Below are positions 18,144 to 26,107 of a stretch of 64,000 nucleotides of DNA, one piece after another. A model generated the notes under the pieces. That model was not told the origin of the DNA and searched no databases. It worked only from the letters and a program-made list of their open reading frames with translations. The translations under genes were made by a program, and so were the position numbers. The number at the start of each line of letters is the position of its first letter. Position 1 is the first letter of the stretch. The stretch comes from Holophagales bacterium (GTDB lineage Bacteria > Acidobacteriota > Thermoanaerobaculia > Multivoradales > Multivoraceae): NCBI GenBank assembly GCA_009843505.1, contig VYDI01000043.1, positions 1 through 64,000 of the forward strand, given 5' to 3'.

Positions 18144-19433
18144 TCAGGGTCCACCGGCGCTTCCGTCTGATGGGGTCACTCCGGGTACGGGGAAGCGCAG
18201 GCAGAAACGTTCGATGTCACGGCGCATGGCCTCGAGCCGCTCCTCGTCGCCGTGGCGTCGCAACGCGTCCACGATCCACTCAGCGAGGAGCTTCATCTCG
18301 GGCTCCTCCATGCCACGTGTGGTCGCGGCCGGGCTGCCGAGGCGGATGCCGCTGGGCCGCAGCGGCGGCCGCGGATCGTCCGGAATCAACTGCTTGTTGA
18401 CGGTGATCGACACCCTGTCCAGGGTCTCCTCGGAGACCCTGCCGTCGATGCCGAAGCTCTTCTCTGTGTCGAGCACCATCATGTGGTTCTCGGTGCCGCC
18501 GGTGACCAGTTCGGCGCCCCGCTTCATCAACTCGTCCGCCAGCACCCTGGCGTTGGTCAGCACCTGCCGCGCGTAGACCGCGAACTCCGGTTCGAGCGCC
18601 TTGCCGAGAGTGATCGCCAGGGCGGCCACGGCGTTCATGTGGGGGCCGCCCTGCAGTCCCGGGAACACTGCCTTGTCGATCTTGAGGCGGTGTTCCGCGC
18701 GGCACAGGATGAGGCCGCTCCGGGGCCCGCGCAGGGTCTTGTGACCGGTCGTCGTCATCACGTCGAAGCCGTGGTCGAGCGGGTTGTCCATCGCGTTGCC
18801 GGCGATCAGGCCGCCGATGTGGGAGACGTCGGCCATCGTCAGCGCGCCGACATCTTCCGCGACCTGCTTGAACTCGCGGTAGTCGTAGTCCCGCGGGTAG
18901 GACGAGTAGCCGCAGAGGATCATCTTCGGCCTGTGCTCGCGGGCCTGGGCGAGCAGGGCGTCGAAGTCGATCGCGCCCTTGTTGGCCGGGTCGGTCCGGT
19001 AGCGGATGAAGTTGAAGACCCGGCCCATGTGGGACACCGGCGCGCCGTGGGTGAGGTGGCCGCCGTGCGACAGGTCCATTGCCAGCACCGTGTCGCCTGG
19101 ATCGAGGAAGGCGAAGTAGACGGCCTGGTTCATCGGCGAGCCGGACAGCGCCTGGACGTTGGCGTGCTCGGCCCGGAACACCCTGCAGGCGCGCTCGATC
19201 GCCAGCCGCTCGACCGCGTCCGTGAACTCCTGGCCGCCGTAGTACCTGCGGCCGGGATAGCCCTCCGCGTACTTGTTCGTCAGCACCGAGCCGTTGGCCG
19301 CGAAGACCTCCGGGTAGGTGTAGTTCTCCGACGGGATCAGCTCGACGCCGCGCCGTTCGCGCTCCTCCTCGCCGGCGATCGCCGCCCACACTGCGGGATC
19401 GTTGCGCGCCAGCGCCTGTCGGTTCGAATCCAC
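18144..19433 (-). CDS. glyA: Serine hydroxymethyltransferase
   Basis: 429 residues, normal length, GTG start. It interconverts serine and glycine with tetrahydrofolate, using PLP. Visible hallmarks are ELIPSENYTYPEV, NKYAEGYPGRRYYGG, DVSHIGGLIAG and the PLP-lysine motif TTTGHKTLRGPRSG. The C-terminal part has the R-PSGIRLGSPA segment. It follows the redoxin gene by 43 bases in a run of minus-strand genes with enoyl-CoA hydratase and MFS genes downstream. Confidence 0.96.
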   Translation of the reverse strand: MDSNRQALARNDPAVWAAIAGEEERERRGVELIPSENYTYPEVFAANGSVLTNKYAEGYPGRRYYGGQEFTDAVERLAIERACRVFRAEHANVQALSGSPMNQAVYFAFLDPGDTVLAMDLSHGGHLTHGAPVSHMGRVFNFIRYRTDPANKGAIDFDALLAQAREHRPKMILCGYSSYPRDYDYREFKQVAEDVGALTMADVSHIGGLIAGNAMDNPLDHGFDVMTTTGHKTLRGPRSGLILCRAEHRLKIDKAVFPGLQGGPHMNAVAALAITLGKALEPEFAVYARQVLTNARVLADELMKRGAELVTGGTENHMMVLDTEKSFGIDGRVSEETLDRVSITVNKQLIPDDPRPPLRPSGIRLGSPAATTRGMEEPEMKLLAEWIVDALRRHGDEERLEAMRRDIERFCLRFPVPGVTPSDGSAGGP

Positions 19434-19476
19434 TACGCGGTCGGCCGCCGGCGACCGCGGCCGCCGGCAGCGTCAG

Positions 19477-20097
19477 CTACTTGAGCGCCGCCTTCGCGGC
19501 CTCGAGCAGAACCGCCTCCGGGAGACGGACCCTGAAGTCCGGATTCACGTAGTGGAAGGCGATCCGGCCGTCCGTGTCGAGCACGAAGACCGCGGGCACC
19601 GGCAGCATGTGGTGATCGTCGCCTGCGTACTCTTCGAGGTCGAGCTGGTAGCTCTCCCGGTAGGTCCGCACCATCTCCTCGTTGCGGAAGGCGATGCCGA
19701 ACGCCTGCGAGGCCGCCATGCCCCGATCCGAGAGGAGCCGGTACTTCAGTTCGTTCTTGTCGACGGTGGCGTGCAGTTGCGCGACGATGTCCGGTGAGAC
19801 CGCGAACAACTGATAGCCGAGGTTGATCAGATCCTGCTCTATCTCCTGCAACTGACCCAGTTGCGTGTTGCAGTACGGTCACCAGCCGCCGCGGTAGAAG
19901 ATGAGAATCGTCGGCTGGGCCCTGGCCGCGGCGGCCAGGTCGACGACACCGCCGTCGGCGGCGGGGAGTTCGACTTCGGGGACGGCGCTGCCGACCAGCA
20001 GCGGCCGGACTTCCTCCGCGGTCGTCGGCACGTCTGCGGGAAGCGCGGGAGAGGCGCAAACCAGGGCCGCGCCAGCCAGGAAAGCTCTCGTTTTCAT
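19477..20097 (-). CDS. AhpC/TSA-type redoxin, predicted selenoprotein (Sec at an in-frame TGA)
   Basis: Two frames in register, 20097-19882 and 19878-19477, are separated only by a TGA at 19881-19879. Read through, they give one 206-residue protein with a signal peptide (MKTRAFLAGAALVCASPALPA) and the peroxiredoxin-like motif FYRGGWUPYCNTQLGQL. In this family the TGA position is the catalytic Cys of GGWCPYC. The rest is a normal thioredoxin fold (LFAVSPD, VPAVFVLDTDGRIAF). A perfect hairpin with a GGT loop starts 15 bases after the TGA, as bacterial SECIS elements require. It is probably a periplasmic thiol or selenol peroxidase. Its ATG overlaps the sulfatase stop (ATGA). A Cys-to-stop mutation is the alternative. 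Confidence 0.82.
19849..19863 (-). promoter_or_regulatory. Putative bacterial SECIS hairpin
   Basis: On the minus strand CAACTGGGTCAGTTG forms a perfect 6-base stem with loop GGT. The loop is 21 bases downstream of the TGA, within the usual bacterial SECIS window, and carries the expected G-rich apex. An overlapping alternative stem (CTGCAAC with GTTGCAG, 19873-19846) also exists. Both lie inside the coding sequence, as usual for bacterial SECIS. Confidence 0.65.
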
Positions 20098-21818
20098 GGT
20101 CCGGAGCGTAACACGCGGGCGGCCTGCCGGCGCTCACGAATCTCGTCCCAGGGGACCACGCCGGTGCGGGCGGCCCAGTCGTTCCAGAGAGCGGCGAGCG
20201 CGGCGACCTGCCCCGGTTCGTCGGCGGCGAGGTCATGGGCCTCCGTCCGGTCCGTCACCAGGTCGTATAGCTCCCATTCACCGGGATAGCGGGACACGAG
20301 CTTCCACTTGCCGGAGCGTACGGCGCGGTTGCCCTCGTGTTCCCAGAACACCGCCTCGCGTTCGAGCGGCTGGTCCTGGAACGCCGGCAGCAGGCTCGTT
20401 CCCTCGACCGGAATCGAGTCGTCACCGGTTCGGCTGCTCGGGTGGGGCGCACCCGCGGCGTCGAGCGCGGTGGCCATCAGGTCGATGACGTGGGCGACTT
20501 CGCGCACGATGCCGCCGCCGTCAGCGATCTTCTCCGGCCAGTGCACGATCAGCGGCGAGGCGATCCCGCCTTCGTGTACCCAGTGCTTGTACAGGCGGAA
20601 CGGCGTGTTGCTGGCGTGTGCCCAGTGCGGGCCGTAGCTCTGGTAGCTCGACTCGGGGCCCGGTAAGACCGCCGGGTCGTTGCCGACCGCTACCGGGCTG
20701 CCGTCGAGGGCTTGAGGTGGGATCGAGAGGCGGCCTTTCCAGCGGTCGGTCAGGACTTCGGCGCAACCGCCGTTGTCGGCCAGGAACAGGATCAGCGTGT
20801 TGTCGAGCCGGCCGGACTCCTCGAGCGCCGCGACGACCTCGCCGATTCCGCGGTCCATGCTGTCGATCTGCGCGGCGTAGACCTCCATCGCGCGCTCGAA
20901 CCAGGGCCGTTCCTGGTCGGGAACGTCCTCCCAGGCGGGCACTCTCGGGTCGCGTTCGGCGATCGGCCAGTCGGCGTCGATCAGCCCCAGTTCGATCAGT
21001 CGCTGCCGACGCTCGGCGCGAATCGCATCCCAGCCGGCGGCGTAGCGTCCCCGGTAGCGGGCGATGTCGTCCGGCAACGCGTGCAGCGGCCAGTGCGGCG
21101 CCGTGTGGGCGACGTACAGAAACAGCGGGTCGCCGCTTCGGTCGCCTGCCGCGTGCTCGCGCACGAACCGCACCGCGTGCTCCGAGATCGCATCCGTGTA
21201 GTAGTAGACGGGGGCTTCCGGGTCGTCCGGCGGCGTGAGTTCGACGGGTTCGTTGTCCTCGGTGAGGGAGATCGGATCGTAGAAGCTGCCGGCGCCGTGA
21301 ATCGTGCCGTAGAACCGGTCGAAGCCGCGCTGCCGCGGCCAGTTGTGGGTCGAGGTGAGTTCGTCGTTGCCGCTCCAGTGGCCCACGTGGCGCGTGACGT
21401 GCCACTTGCCCGACATGTACGTGCCGTAGCCCGCGGCCCGCAGCGCTTCGGCGACGGTGATCGCATTGGCGGCGAGATCGCCCCGGTAGCCCGGCAACCC
21501 GTCGTCGCCCATCATGTGGCCGACACCGGCCTGGTGCGCGTAGAGGCCGGTCAGCAGGGAGGCGCGGGTAGGGCAGCAGCGGGCCGTGTTGTAGAAGTGG
21601 CTGAAGCGCAGGCCGTTCGAGGCGAGGCGGTCGAGGTTGGGCGTGTCGATCTCGCCGCCGTAGCTGCCGAGGTCGGAGAAGCCCATGTCGTCGGCCATGA
21701 TGAGGACGATGTCGGGCCGTGGCGCGGAGTTCGTGCCGCCGCAACCGAGGAAGGCAAGCAGGGCGGCGGCGACCGTCGCGCCGGCCGGGGTCTTGCATGA
21801 TGGAATCGAAGCGCGCAT
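20094..21818 (-). CDS. Arylsulfatase-family sulfatase, lipoprotein-like
   Basis: 574 residues from the ATG at 21818; the open frame runs further upstream but would overlap the divergent protease. The N-terminus (GATVAAALLAFLGCGG) looks like a lipoprotein signal. The alkaline-phosphatase fold begins DIVLIMADDMGFSDLGSYGG. The formylglycine motif is C82-P-T-R85 within CCPTRASLLTG, and GYGTYMSGKWH and LFLADNGG are the other expected metal/substrate motifs. It hydrolyses sulfate esters, probably of polysaccharides or aryl compounds, outside the cytoplasm. It needs a formylglycine-generating enzyme. It starts the minus-strand run ending in the MFS gene. Confidence 0.92.
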   Translation of the reverse strand: MRASIPSCKTPAGATVAAALLAFLGCGGTNSAPRPDIVLIMADDMGFSDLGSYGGEIDTPNLDRLASNGLRFSHFYNTARCCPTRASLLTGLYAHQAGVGHMMGDDGLPGYRGDLAANAITVAEALRAAGYGTYMSGKWHVTRHVGHWSGNDELTSTHNWPRQRGFDRFYGTIHGAGSFYDPISLTEDNEPVELTPPDDPEAPVYYYTDAISEHAVRFVREHAAGDRSGDPLFLYVAHTAPHWPLHALPDDIARYRGRYAAGWDAIRAERRQRLIELGLIDADWPIAERDPRVPAWEDVPDQERPWFERAMEVYAAQIDSMDRGIGEVVAALEESGRLDNTLILFLADNGGCAEVLTDRWKGRLSIPPQALDGSPVAVGNDPAVLPGPESSYQSYGPHWAHASNTPFRLYKHWVHEGGIASPLIVHWPEKIADGGGIVREVAHVIDLMATALDAAGAPHPSSRTGDDSIPVEGTSLLPAFQDQPLEREAVFWEHEGNRAVRSGKWKLVSRYPGEWELYDLVTDRTEAHDLAADEPGQVAALAALWNDWAARTGVVPWDEIRERRQAARVLRSGP

Positions 21819-21832
21819 GGACGAAGTGTATG
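21796..21832. promoter_or_regulatory. Back-to-back promoters between sulfatase and metzincin genes
   Basis: On the plus strand TTGCATGAT (-10 CATGAT, 21796-21801) lies 15 bases before the protease ATG. On the minus strand TGCATACA (-10 at 21832-21827) lies just before the sulfatase ATG, which would make that transcript nearly leaderless. The two start codons share bases in CATG (21816-21819). No -35 is clear. Confidence 0.35.
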
Positions 21833-24800
21833 CAGACGGAAGCTCGAGGGGCGGTGGGGCCGTGGCCGGCCTGCTGTCCGTCGCGACGCTCGTTCTCGTC
21901 GCGGCGCCGGTCGAGAGCCAGCGCCTGCTGACGCTGGTGCCGCGGGCGACGCAACCCGTCGCCGTCGCCGCCCAGGACTTCGGCCCGGACATCGCCCCGA
22001 TCGCGGTTCAGGTCGACCTGGAGCTGCTGCGCAGCGAGCCCGCCCGGCTGGAGCTGCCGACGCCGGACGGCCGGTTGCTGGAGGCGGACCTCAGCGTCTT
22101 CGAGGATCGGGGCGGCGGAGACCTCATGTGGTCGGGCGGTGCTCCGGACGCCGGCTACGACAGCGTCGTGCTGACCGTGGAAGGTGGCCGCCTCGTCGGC
22201 TGGTTCGGTGAACCGGGCGGCGTGAGATACCGCATCAGCGCCCGCCCGGACGGTCGCGGTCGGATGGCTTCGGGTTCCGGTCCGCCAGGGCGGGAGCCGG
22301 AAGCCTTCTGCCCGGTGGGTGCGAGTCCGGATCCGCGAGTGCCGGGTCAGGCACGTTTGCCCGCCGCGGCGATGGCTGTCGACCTGCCTGCACGAGCGGG
22401 AGCGGCCCAGAACCACGAACAGCTCGACATTCTCGTCGTGTACACCGGCACGGCCGCCTTGAATTGGTCGAATCAGGGCGGCGTCCAGGCGTCGATCCGG
22501 AATGCGGGCGACTACCTCAACATGGTGCTGCGCAACGGCGACGTGGGAGTGAGCGCGAGAATCGTCCACACGGCCCGGATCCCGGGACCCATCGACCGCG
22601 TCGCCCGGGACGGAACCGGCCTGTACGGTACGTCGATCATCACGCAGTTGCTGTACAACGGGGAAGCGCTTCGCCTGCGACGGGTGTACGGCGCCGACCT
22701 GGTCCACCTCTTCACCGGCGAGTCCCCGTGGGCGTTGGGAGGCGCCTGTGGCCAGCACTACCTCCTGTTTCGCGACGAAACCGCGGAGGAGTTCTCCGAG
22801 TACGCCTACGGCTGGACCTCCAACGCCTGTTTCGACGACGGGCCGATCTTTGCCCACGAGATCGGGCACGGACTCGGGGCGCACCACGATCCGGCGAACG
22901 GAGGTTCTCCGCAAGGCGCCTTCAGACCCTACGCTTTCGGTCACGGCAATCTTGAGCGCATCCCGAACGTCGGGACAATCATGAGCTATACGGGTCAGAC
23001 GGAACCGTACCTGTCGAGCGTGCGCATCAGGCCCCAGGGGCGGGTGATCGGCATAGCGAACGAACGGGAGAACGAGCGAGCCCTGCGGGAGAGCATCCAT
23101 CTCGGTGTTCGCTACGGCGACTTCGTAGCCCCCTTGCCGGCGGATGCGCCGGCGGCGCCGACGGACCTCCGCGTAGAGATGGCGAGCCGTGCCTCGGTGC
23201 GGCTCTCCTGGCGGGACAACGCGCCGGATGCGACCGGCTACGAGGCGACCTTCTGGCGAAGGGGCCAGGAGGACGAGCCGGCGAGGCGACGGCTGGAAGG
23301 TCGCGGGACGGCGGTTGTCAGTCTGCCTGGGGTGGGCGATGGTACGCGCTACTTTGTCTTCGTGACGGCGGTCAGGGGAGAAACCTACTCCGCGAGAAGC
23401 AGTATCGTGACGCTGGCTGCGCCCGGCGGCGAGCCGGCAGCCCCCTCGGAGGTAGCCTGGCAACTGGTCGCGAGCGAGGACCCGGTCCGGATGGGGACGC
23501 ACTCCGTACGCGTGAGCTGGGTTGACAACTCGGACGACGAAGTCGTCTTCGAGGTGCTGCTTCGGAGCCTCTTCGGGACGCTGTTGCGGCGCAAGGAAGC
23601 GCGTGCGAACGCGACCTCGACGCTGATCTCGCGCCTGGCGCCAGGGGGCAGCTACCTGGTCACCGTGCGGGCCCTCGGCGTTGGGGGCGTGTCGGAAGTT
23701 AGCGAGACGGTTAGGGTCGATACGCCCCCCGCCCCTGGTCCGAGAGCCGTCTCCGATCTGACGGCCCGGGCCAGCGGAGACACCTCCGTTCGACTGACCT
23801 GGACGGACAACTCTTCGGGCGAACTGGGTTTTCGCGTGCTGGCCCTGGTTTCGGGCTGGTTCGGCCTGTTCGAGGCCGGAGCCGGCAGCGAGTCGATCGA
23901 GATCGAGGGGCTTGCCCGCGGCGGCCGCTACGTCTTCCTCGTGTGGCCCTACGACGACGCGGGCCTGGGCGGCCGCAGCGTCACCCGTGTCTCGCTGGGA
24001 ACCGCGCGCCCCGGCCCGCCCGCGCCGACCAGGCTCGCCTGGGGCGTCGGCGACGGGGTCGCCCGCCTGACCTGGAAGGACAGCTCGAGCGGAGAATCCG
24101 GCTTCGAGATCCAGTATCGACCGGAGTACGAGACGCAGGACACGACGGTAGTCGGCGGTGGACGCTGGACGCGCGTTGCTCTGGTTCCCGCGAACACCAC
24201 GTCGTTCAACCTGGAGCGCAGCGAGGCCGTCGACTACCGCGTCTTCGCTTACGACGCCTCCGGCTTCTCACGCGCCAGCAACACGGTCAGGGGGATGCCG
24301 GTACCGAGCGGCGAGCCGCCGGACGAAGAGGATGGCGGGCTGAGAGTCGTTCCCTCGGGTGAGACCGCGGTCGAGCTGACCTGGACCGGCAGGTGGGCAC
24401 GCGCGTCGCGGGGGCCGCTGGCGATCGAGGCACGGAACCCGGCCGGCGGCTGGATCGAGGTGGCGACGGCAGAACCAACCGCTGGCGGCACGACGGTCGC
24501 CGGTCTGAAACCCGAAACCCCTTACACGTTCCGGCTTCGGTCGGGGAGGACGGACTACTCTCCGGAGGCCAGCGTCACTACCGGTGCTTTCCGGGGCGCC
24601 TGCCGGCAGGGGGCGGACTATCTCTGCCTTCGTGACGGACGGTTCGAGGTGCGGGCGCACTGGAGCCGGCCGGACGTCGTCGAGGAGTTCGGTGCGGGCA
24701 CGGCCGTGCCGGTCGGCATCTCGGACGAGTCGGGACTGTTCTGGTTCTTCGAATCCGAGAACATCGAACTGGTCGTCAAGGTCCTCGACGGGCGAGCGAT

Positions 24801-25425
24801 CAACGGCAGCTACTGGGTCTTCTTCGGCGCGCTGTCGGACGTCGAGTACTGGCTCACGGTGAGAGACGCGGAAACGGACGAGCGGCGGACGTACCACAAC
24901 CCGCCGAAGGAAGTCTGCGGCCAGAAGGACCTCCTGGCGTTCAGCGACATGACCGGCGCGACGGGTCCGGCCGGTGCCGAGGACGCCTCCGGGCGCCCTG
25001 GCTTCGACCTGCTGCAGATGAACGTCGCGTCTCTCGACGTGTCCGCTATCGACCTGGCGAGCGACGGCTCGGGTCACTGCGAAGCCGGCGACGAGCGGCT
25101 GTGTCTGCTCGACGACCGCTTCTCGGTCGAGGTCGAGTTCACCGATCCGAACGTCGACGCGGACATGCCACAGGCCGCCAGCGTGATCCCGTCGCTGACG
25201 ACGGGAAAGACTGGCTTCTTCTGGTTCTTCAGCCCGTCGAACGTCGAACTGGCGGTGAAGATGCTGGACGGCCGCGGCGTGAACGGCAGGTTCTGGTTCC
25301 TGTACGGCGGTCTCTCGGACGTCGAGTACACGATCACGGTCACCGACACGGTGACCGGTGGCACGGCGATCTACCGCAACGAGCCGGGGAGCATCTGTGG
25401 CGAAATCGACATCGAGGCGTTCTAG
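21817..25425 (+). CDS. Secreted metzincin protease with fibronectin-III and F-W-F-F-type domains
   Basis: 1202 residues from the ATG at 21817. A signal segment (AVAGLLSVATLVLVAAPVES) precedes a pro-region of about 200 residues. The zinc site is H347-E-I-G-H-G-L-G-A-H-H-D, the HExxHxxGxxHD form of metzincins, and the Met-turn is at M389 (TIMSYTG). From about 447 to 920 there are roughly five fibronectin type III-like domains (repeats of VRLSWRDN, VRLTWTDNSSGE). The C-terminus carries two copies (about 929-1045 and 1086-1202) of the domain also found in the protease paralogues at 3-6.5 kb: F-W-F-F, KVLDG and NG-YWVF. It is probably a surface or secreted protease; substrate unknown. Confidence 0.88.
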   Translation: MDEVYADGSSRGGGAVAGLLSVATLVLVAAPVESQRLLTLVPRATQPVAVAAQDFGPDIAPIAVQVDLELLRSEPARLELPTPDGRLLEADLSVFEDRGGGDLMWSGGAPDAGYDSVVLTVEGGRLVGWFGEPGGVRYRISARPDGRGRMASGSGPPGREPEAFCPVGASPDPRVPGQARLPAAAMAVDLPARAGAAQNHEQLDILVVYTGTAALNWSNQGGVQASIRNAGDYLNMVLRNGDVGVSARIVHTARIPGPIDRVARDGTGLYGTSIITQLLYNGEALRLRRVYGADLVHLFTGESPWALGGACGQHYLLFRDETAEEFSEYAYGWTSNACFDDGPIFAHEIGHGLGAHHDPANGGSPQGAFRPYAFGHGNLERIPNVGTIMSYTGQTEPYLSSVRIRPQGRVIGIANERENERALRESIHLGVRYGDFVAPLPADAPAAPTDLRVEMASRASVRLSWRDNAPDATGYEATFWRRGQEDEPARRRLEGRGTAVVSLPGVGDGTRYFVFVTAVRGETYSARSSIVTLAAPGGEPAAPSEVAWQLVASEDPVRMGTHSVRVSWVDNSDDEVVFEVLLRSLFGTLLRRKEARANATSTLISRLAPGGSYLVTVRALGVGGVSEVSETVRVDTPPAPGPRAVSDLTARASGDTSVRLTWTDNSSGELGFRVLALVSGWFGLFEAGAGSESIEIEGLARGGRYVFLVWPYDDAGLGGRSVTRVSLGTARPGPPAPTRLAWGVGDGVARLTWKDSSSGESGFEIQYRPEYETQDTTVVGGGRWTRVALVPANTTSFNLERSEAVDYRVFAYDASGFSRASNTVRGMPVPSGEPPDEEDGGLRVVPSGETAVELTWTGRWARASRGPLAIEARNPAGGWIEVATAEPTAGGTTVAGLKPETPYTFRLRSGRTDYSPEASVTTGAFRGACRQGADYLCLRDGRFEVRAHWSRPDVVEEFGAGTAVPVGISDESGLFWFFESENIELVVKVLDGRAINGSYWVFFGALSDVEYWLTVRDAETDERRTYHNPPKEVCGQKDLLAFSDMTGATGPAGAEDASGRPGFDLLQMNVASLDVSAIDLASDGSGHCEAGDERLCLLDDRFSVEVEFTDPNVDADMPQAASVIPSLTTGKTGFFWFFSPSNVELAVKMLDGRGVNGRFWFLYGGLSDVEYTITVTDTVTGGTAIYRNEPGSICGEIDIEAF

Positions 25426-25474
25426 GAGCGTGCGCCGTAGAACGCAGCGAAGCGAGTTCTCGAGAGCACGCTCC
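25425..25474. terminator. Inverted repeat after the metzincin gene
   Basis: GGAGCGTGC at 25425-25433 pairs perfectly with GCACGCTCC at 25466-25474, with a nested AGAAC/GTTCT stem. The left arm begins at the last base of the stop codon. There is no U-tract, so it may be a terminator or an mRNA 3'-end stabiliser. Confidence 0.5.
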
Positions 25475-25531
25475 GCCGTGCGGACGGGATGGGCCGAAAC
25501 ACCGAGTCTGCGAGGGGTTTGGGGGCGCTAG

Positions 25532-26011
25532 TTGGATCGCGATACGTACCGGAGCCTGATCGGACAGTTCGCAACCGGCGTCACGGTCGTGACGACGAAC
25601 GTGGACGGCCGGCTCCATGGAATGACGGCGAACGCCGTCTGCTCGCTGTCACTCGAACCGCTGCAACTTCTCGTGTGCGTCGACCGGGAGTCGAACTGCT
25701 ACCGGCAGATGCAGCGGGCGGAGGCCTTCGGTCTCAGCATCCTGGCGTCGGACCAGGAGGATGTCTCGAACACGTTCGCGCGCACGACCGCGCCGGCGGC
25801 GGGCTCGCTGCTTGGCGTCTCCTTCCGGCAGGGAAGCCTGGGTGAGCCCCTGATCGAGAACGCGCTGGCCCACCTCGAGTGCCGGATCGCGGAGCGGATC
25901 GATGGCGGCGATCACATCATCGTGATCGGCGATGTGGTCGCCGGCGAACGGCTGCGCGACGCGGAGCCGCTGCTGTTCTACGGCGGCCGCTACGCCAGGC
26001 TCAGCCGCTGA
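25532..26011 (+). CDS. Flavin reductase family protein (FMN-binding split barrel)
   Basis: 159 residues, TTG start preceded by a G-rich sequence. It shows the HpaC-like signature: FATGVTVVTTNVDGRLHGMTANAVCSLSLEP, then LLVCVDRESNCYRQ and a C-terminal GGDHIIVIGDVV with YGGRYARL. These enzymes reduce FMN or FAD with NAD(P)H and often serve monooxygenases. No partner oxygenase is adjacent, although an LLM-type enzyme lies 2.2 kb downstream. The stop codon lies within an inverted repeat shared with REP-like copy B. Confidence 0.88.
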   Translation: MDRDTYRSLIGQFATGVTVVTTNVDGRLHGMTANAVCSLSLEPLQLLVCVDRESNCYRQMQRAEAFGLSILASDQEDVSNTFARTTAPAAGSLLGVSFRQGSLGEPLIENALAHLECRIAERIDGGDHIIVIGDVVAGERLRDAEPLLFYGGRYARLSR

Positions 26012-26101
26012 CCTGGCGCGGCAGAGACTGGGTGCGCCGGCGTCCCCGCCGGCATCCGGCGCAAGGCGCCGGCTTCCGGACCTTCTGCCGCGCCAGGTCA
26101 G
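26008..26101. repeat. REP-like element copy B within an 18-base inverted repeat
   Basis: The outer arms CTGACCTGGCGCGGCAGA (26008-26025) and its exact complement (26084-26101) enclose the core ACTGGGTGCGCCGGCGTCC. Inside are a GCCGGC hairpin and a second hairpin, CCGGCGC with GCGCCGG around AAG. The left arm contains the stop codon of the flavin reductase gene. The element separates convergent genes and probably acts as a two-way terminator. Confidence 0.8.
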
Positions 26102-26107
26102 CCGCCG

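Noticed and set aside
19477..20097. Reading the redoxin as a pseudogene split by a stop codon
   Set aside because: The stop is TGA at the exact catalytic Cys position, the frame is otherwise intact, and a SECIS-like hairpin follows; Sec is the better explanation, though not proven.
21819..21992. Longer sulfatase start at 21992
   Set aside because: The extra residues are Arg/Ser/Thr-rich without features and would overlap the metzincin gene; the ATG at 21818 gives a lipoprotein-like signal.
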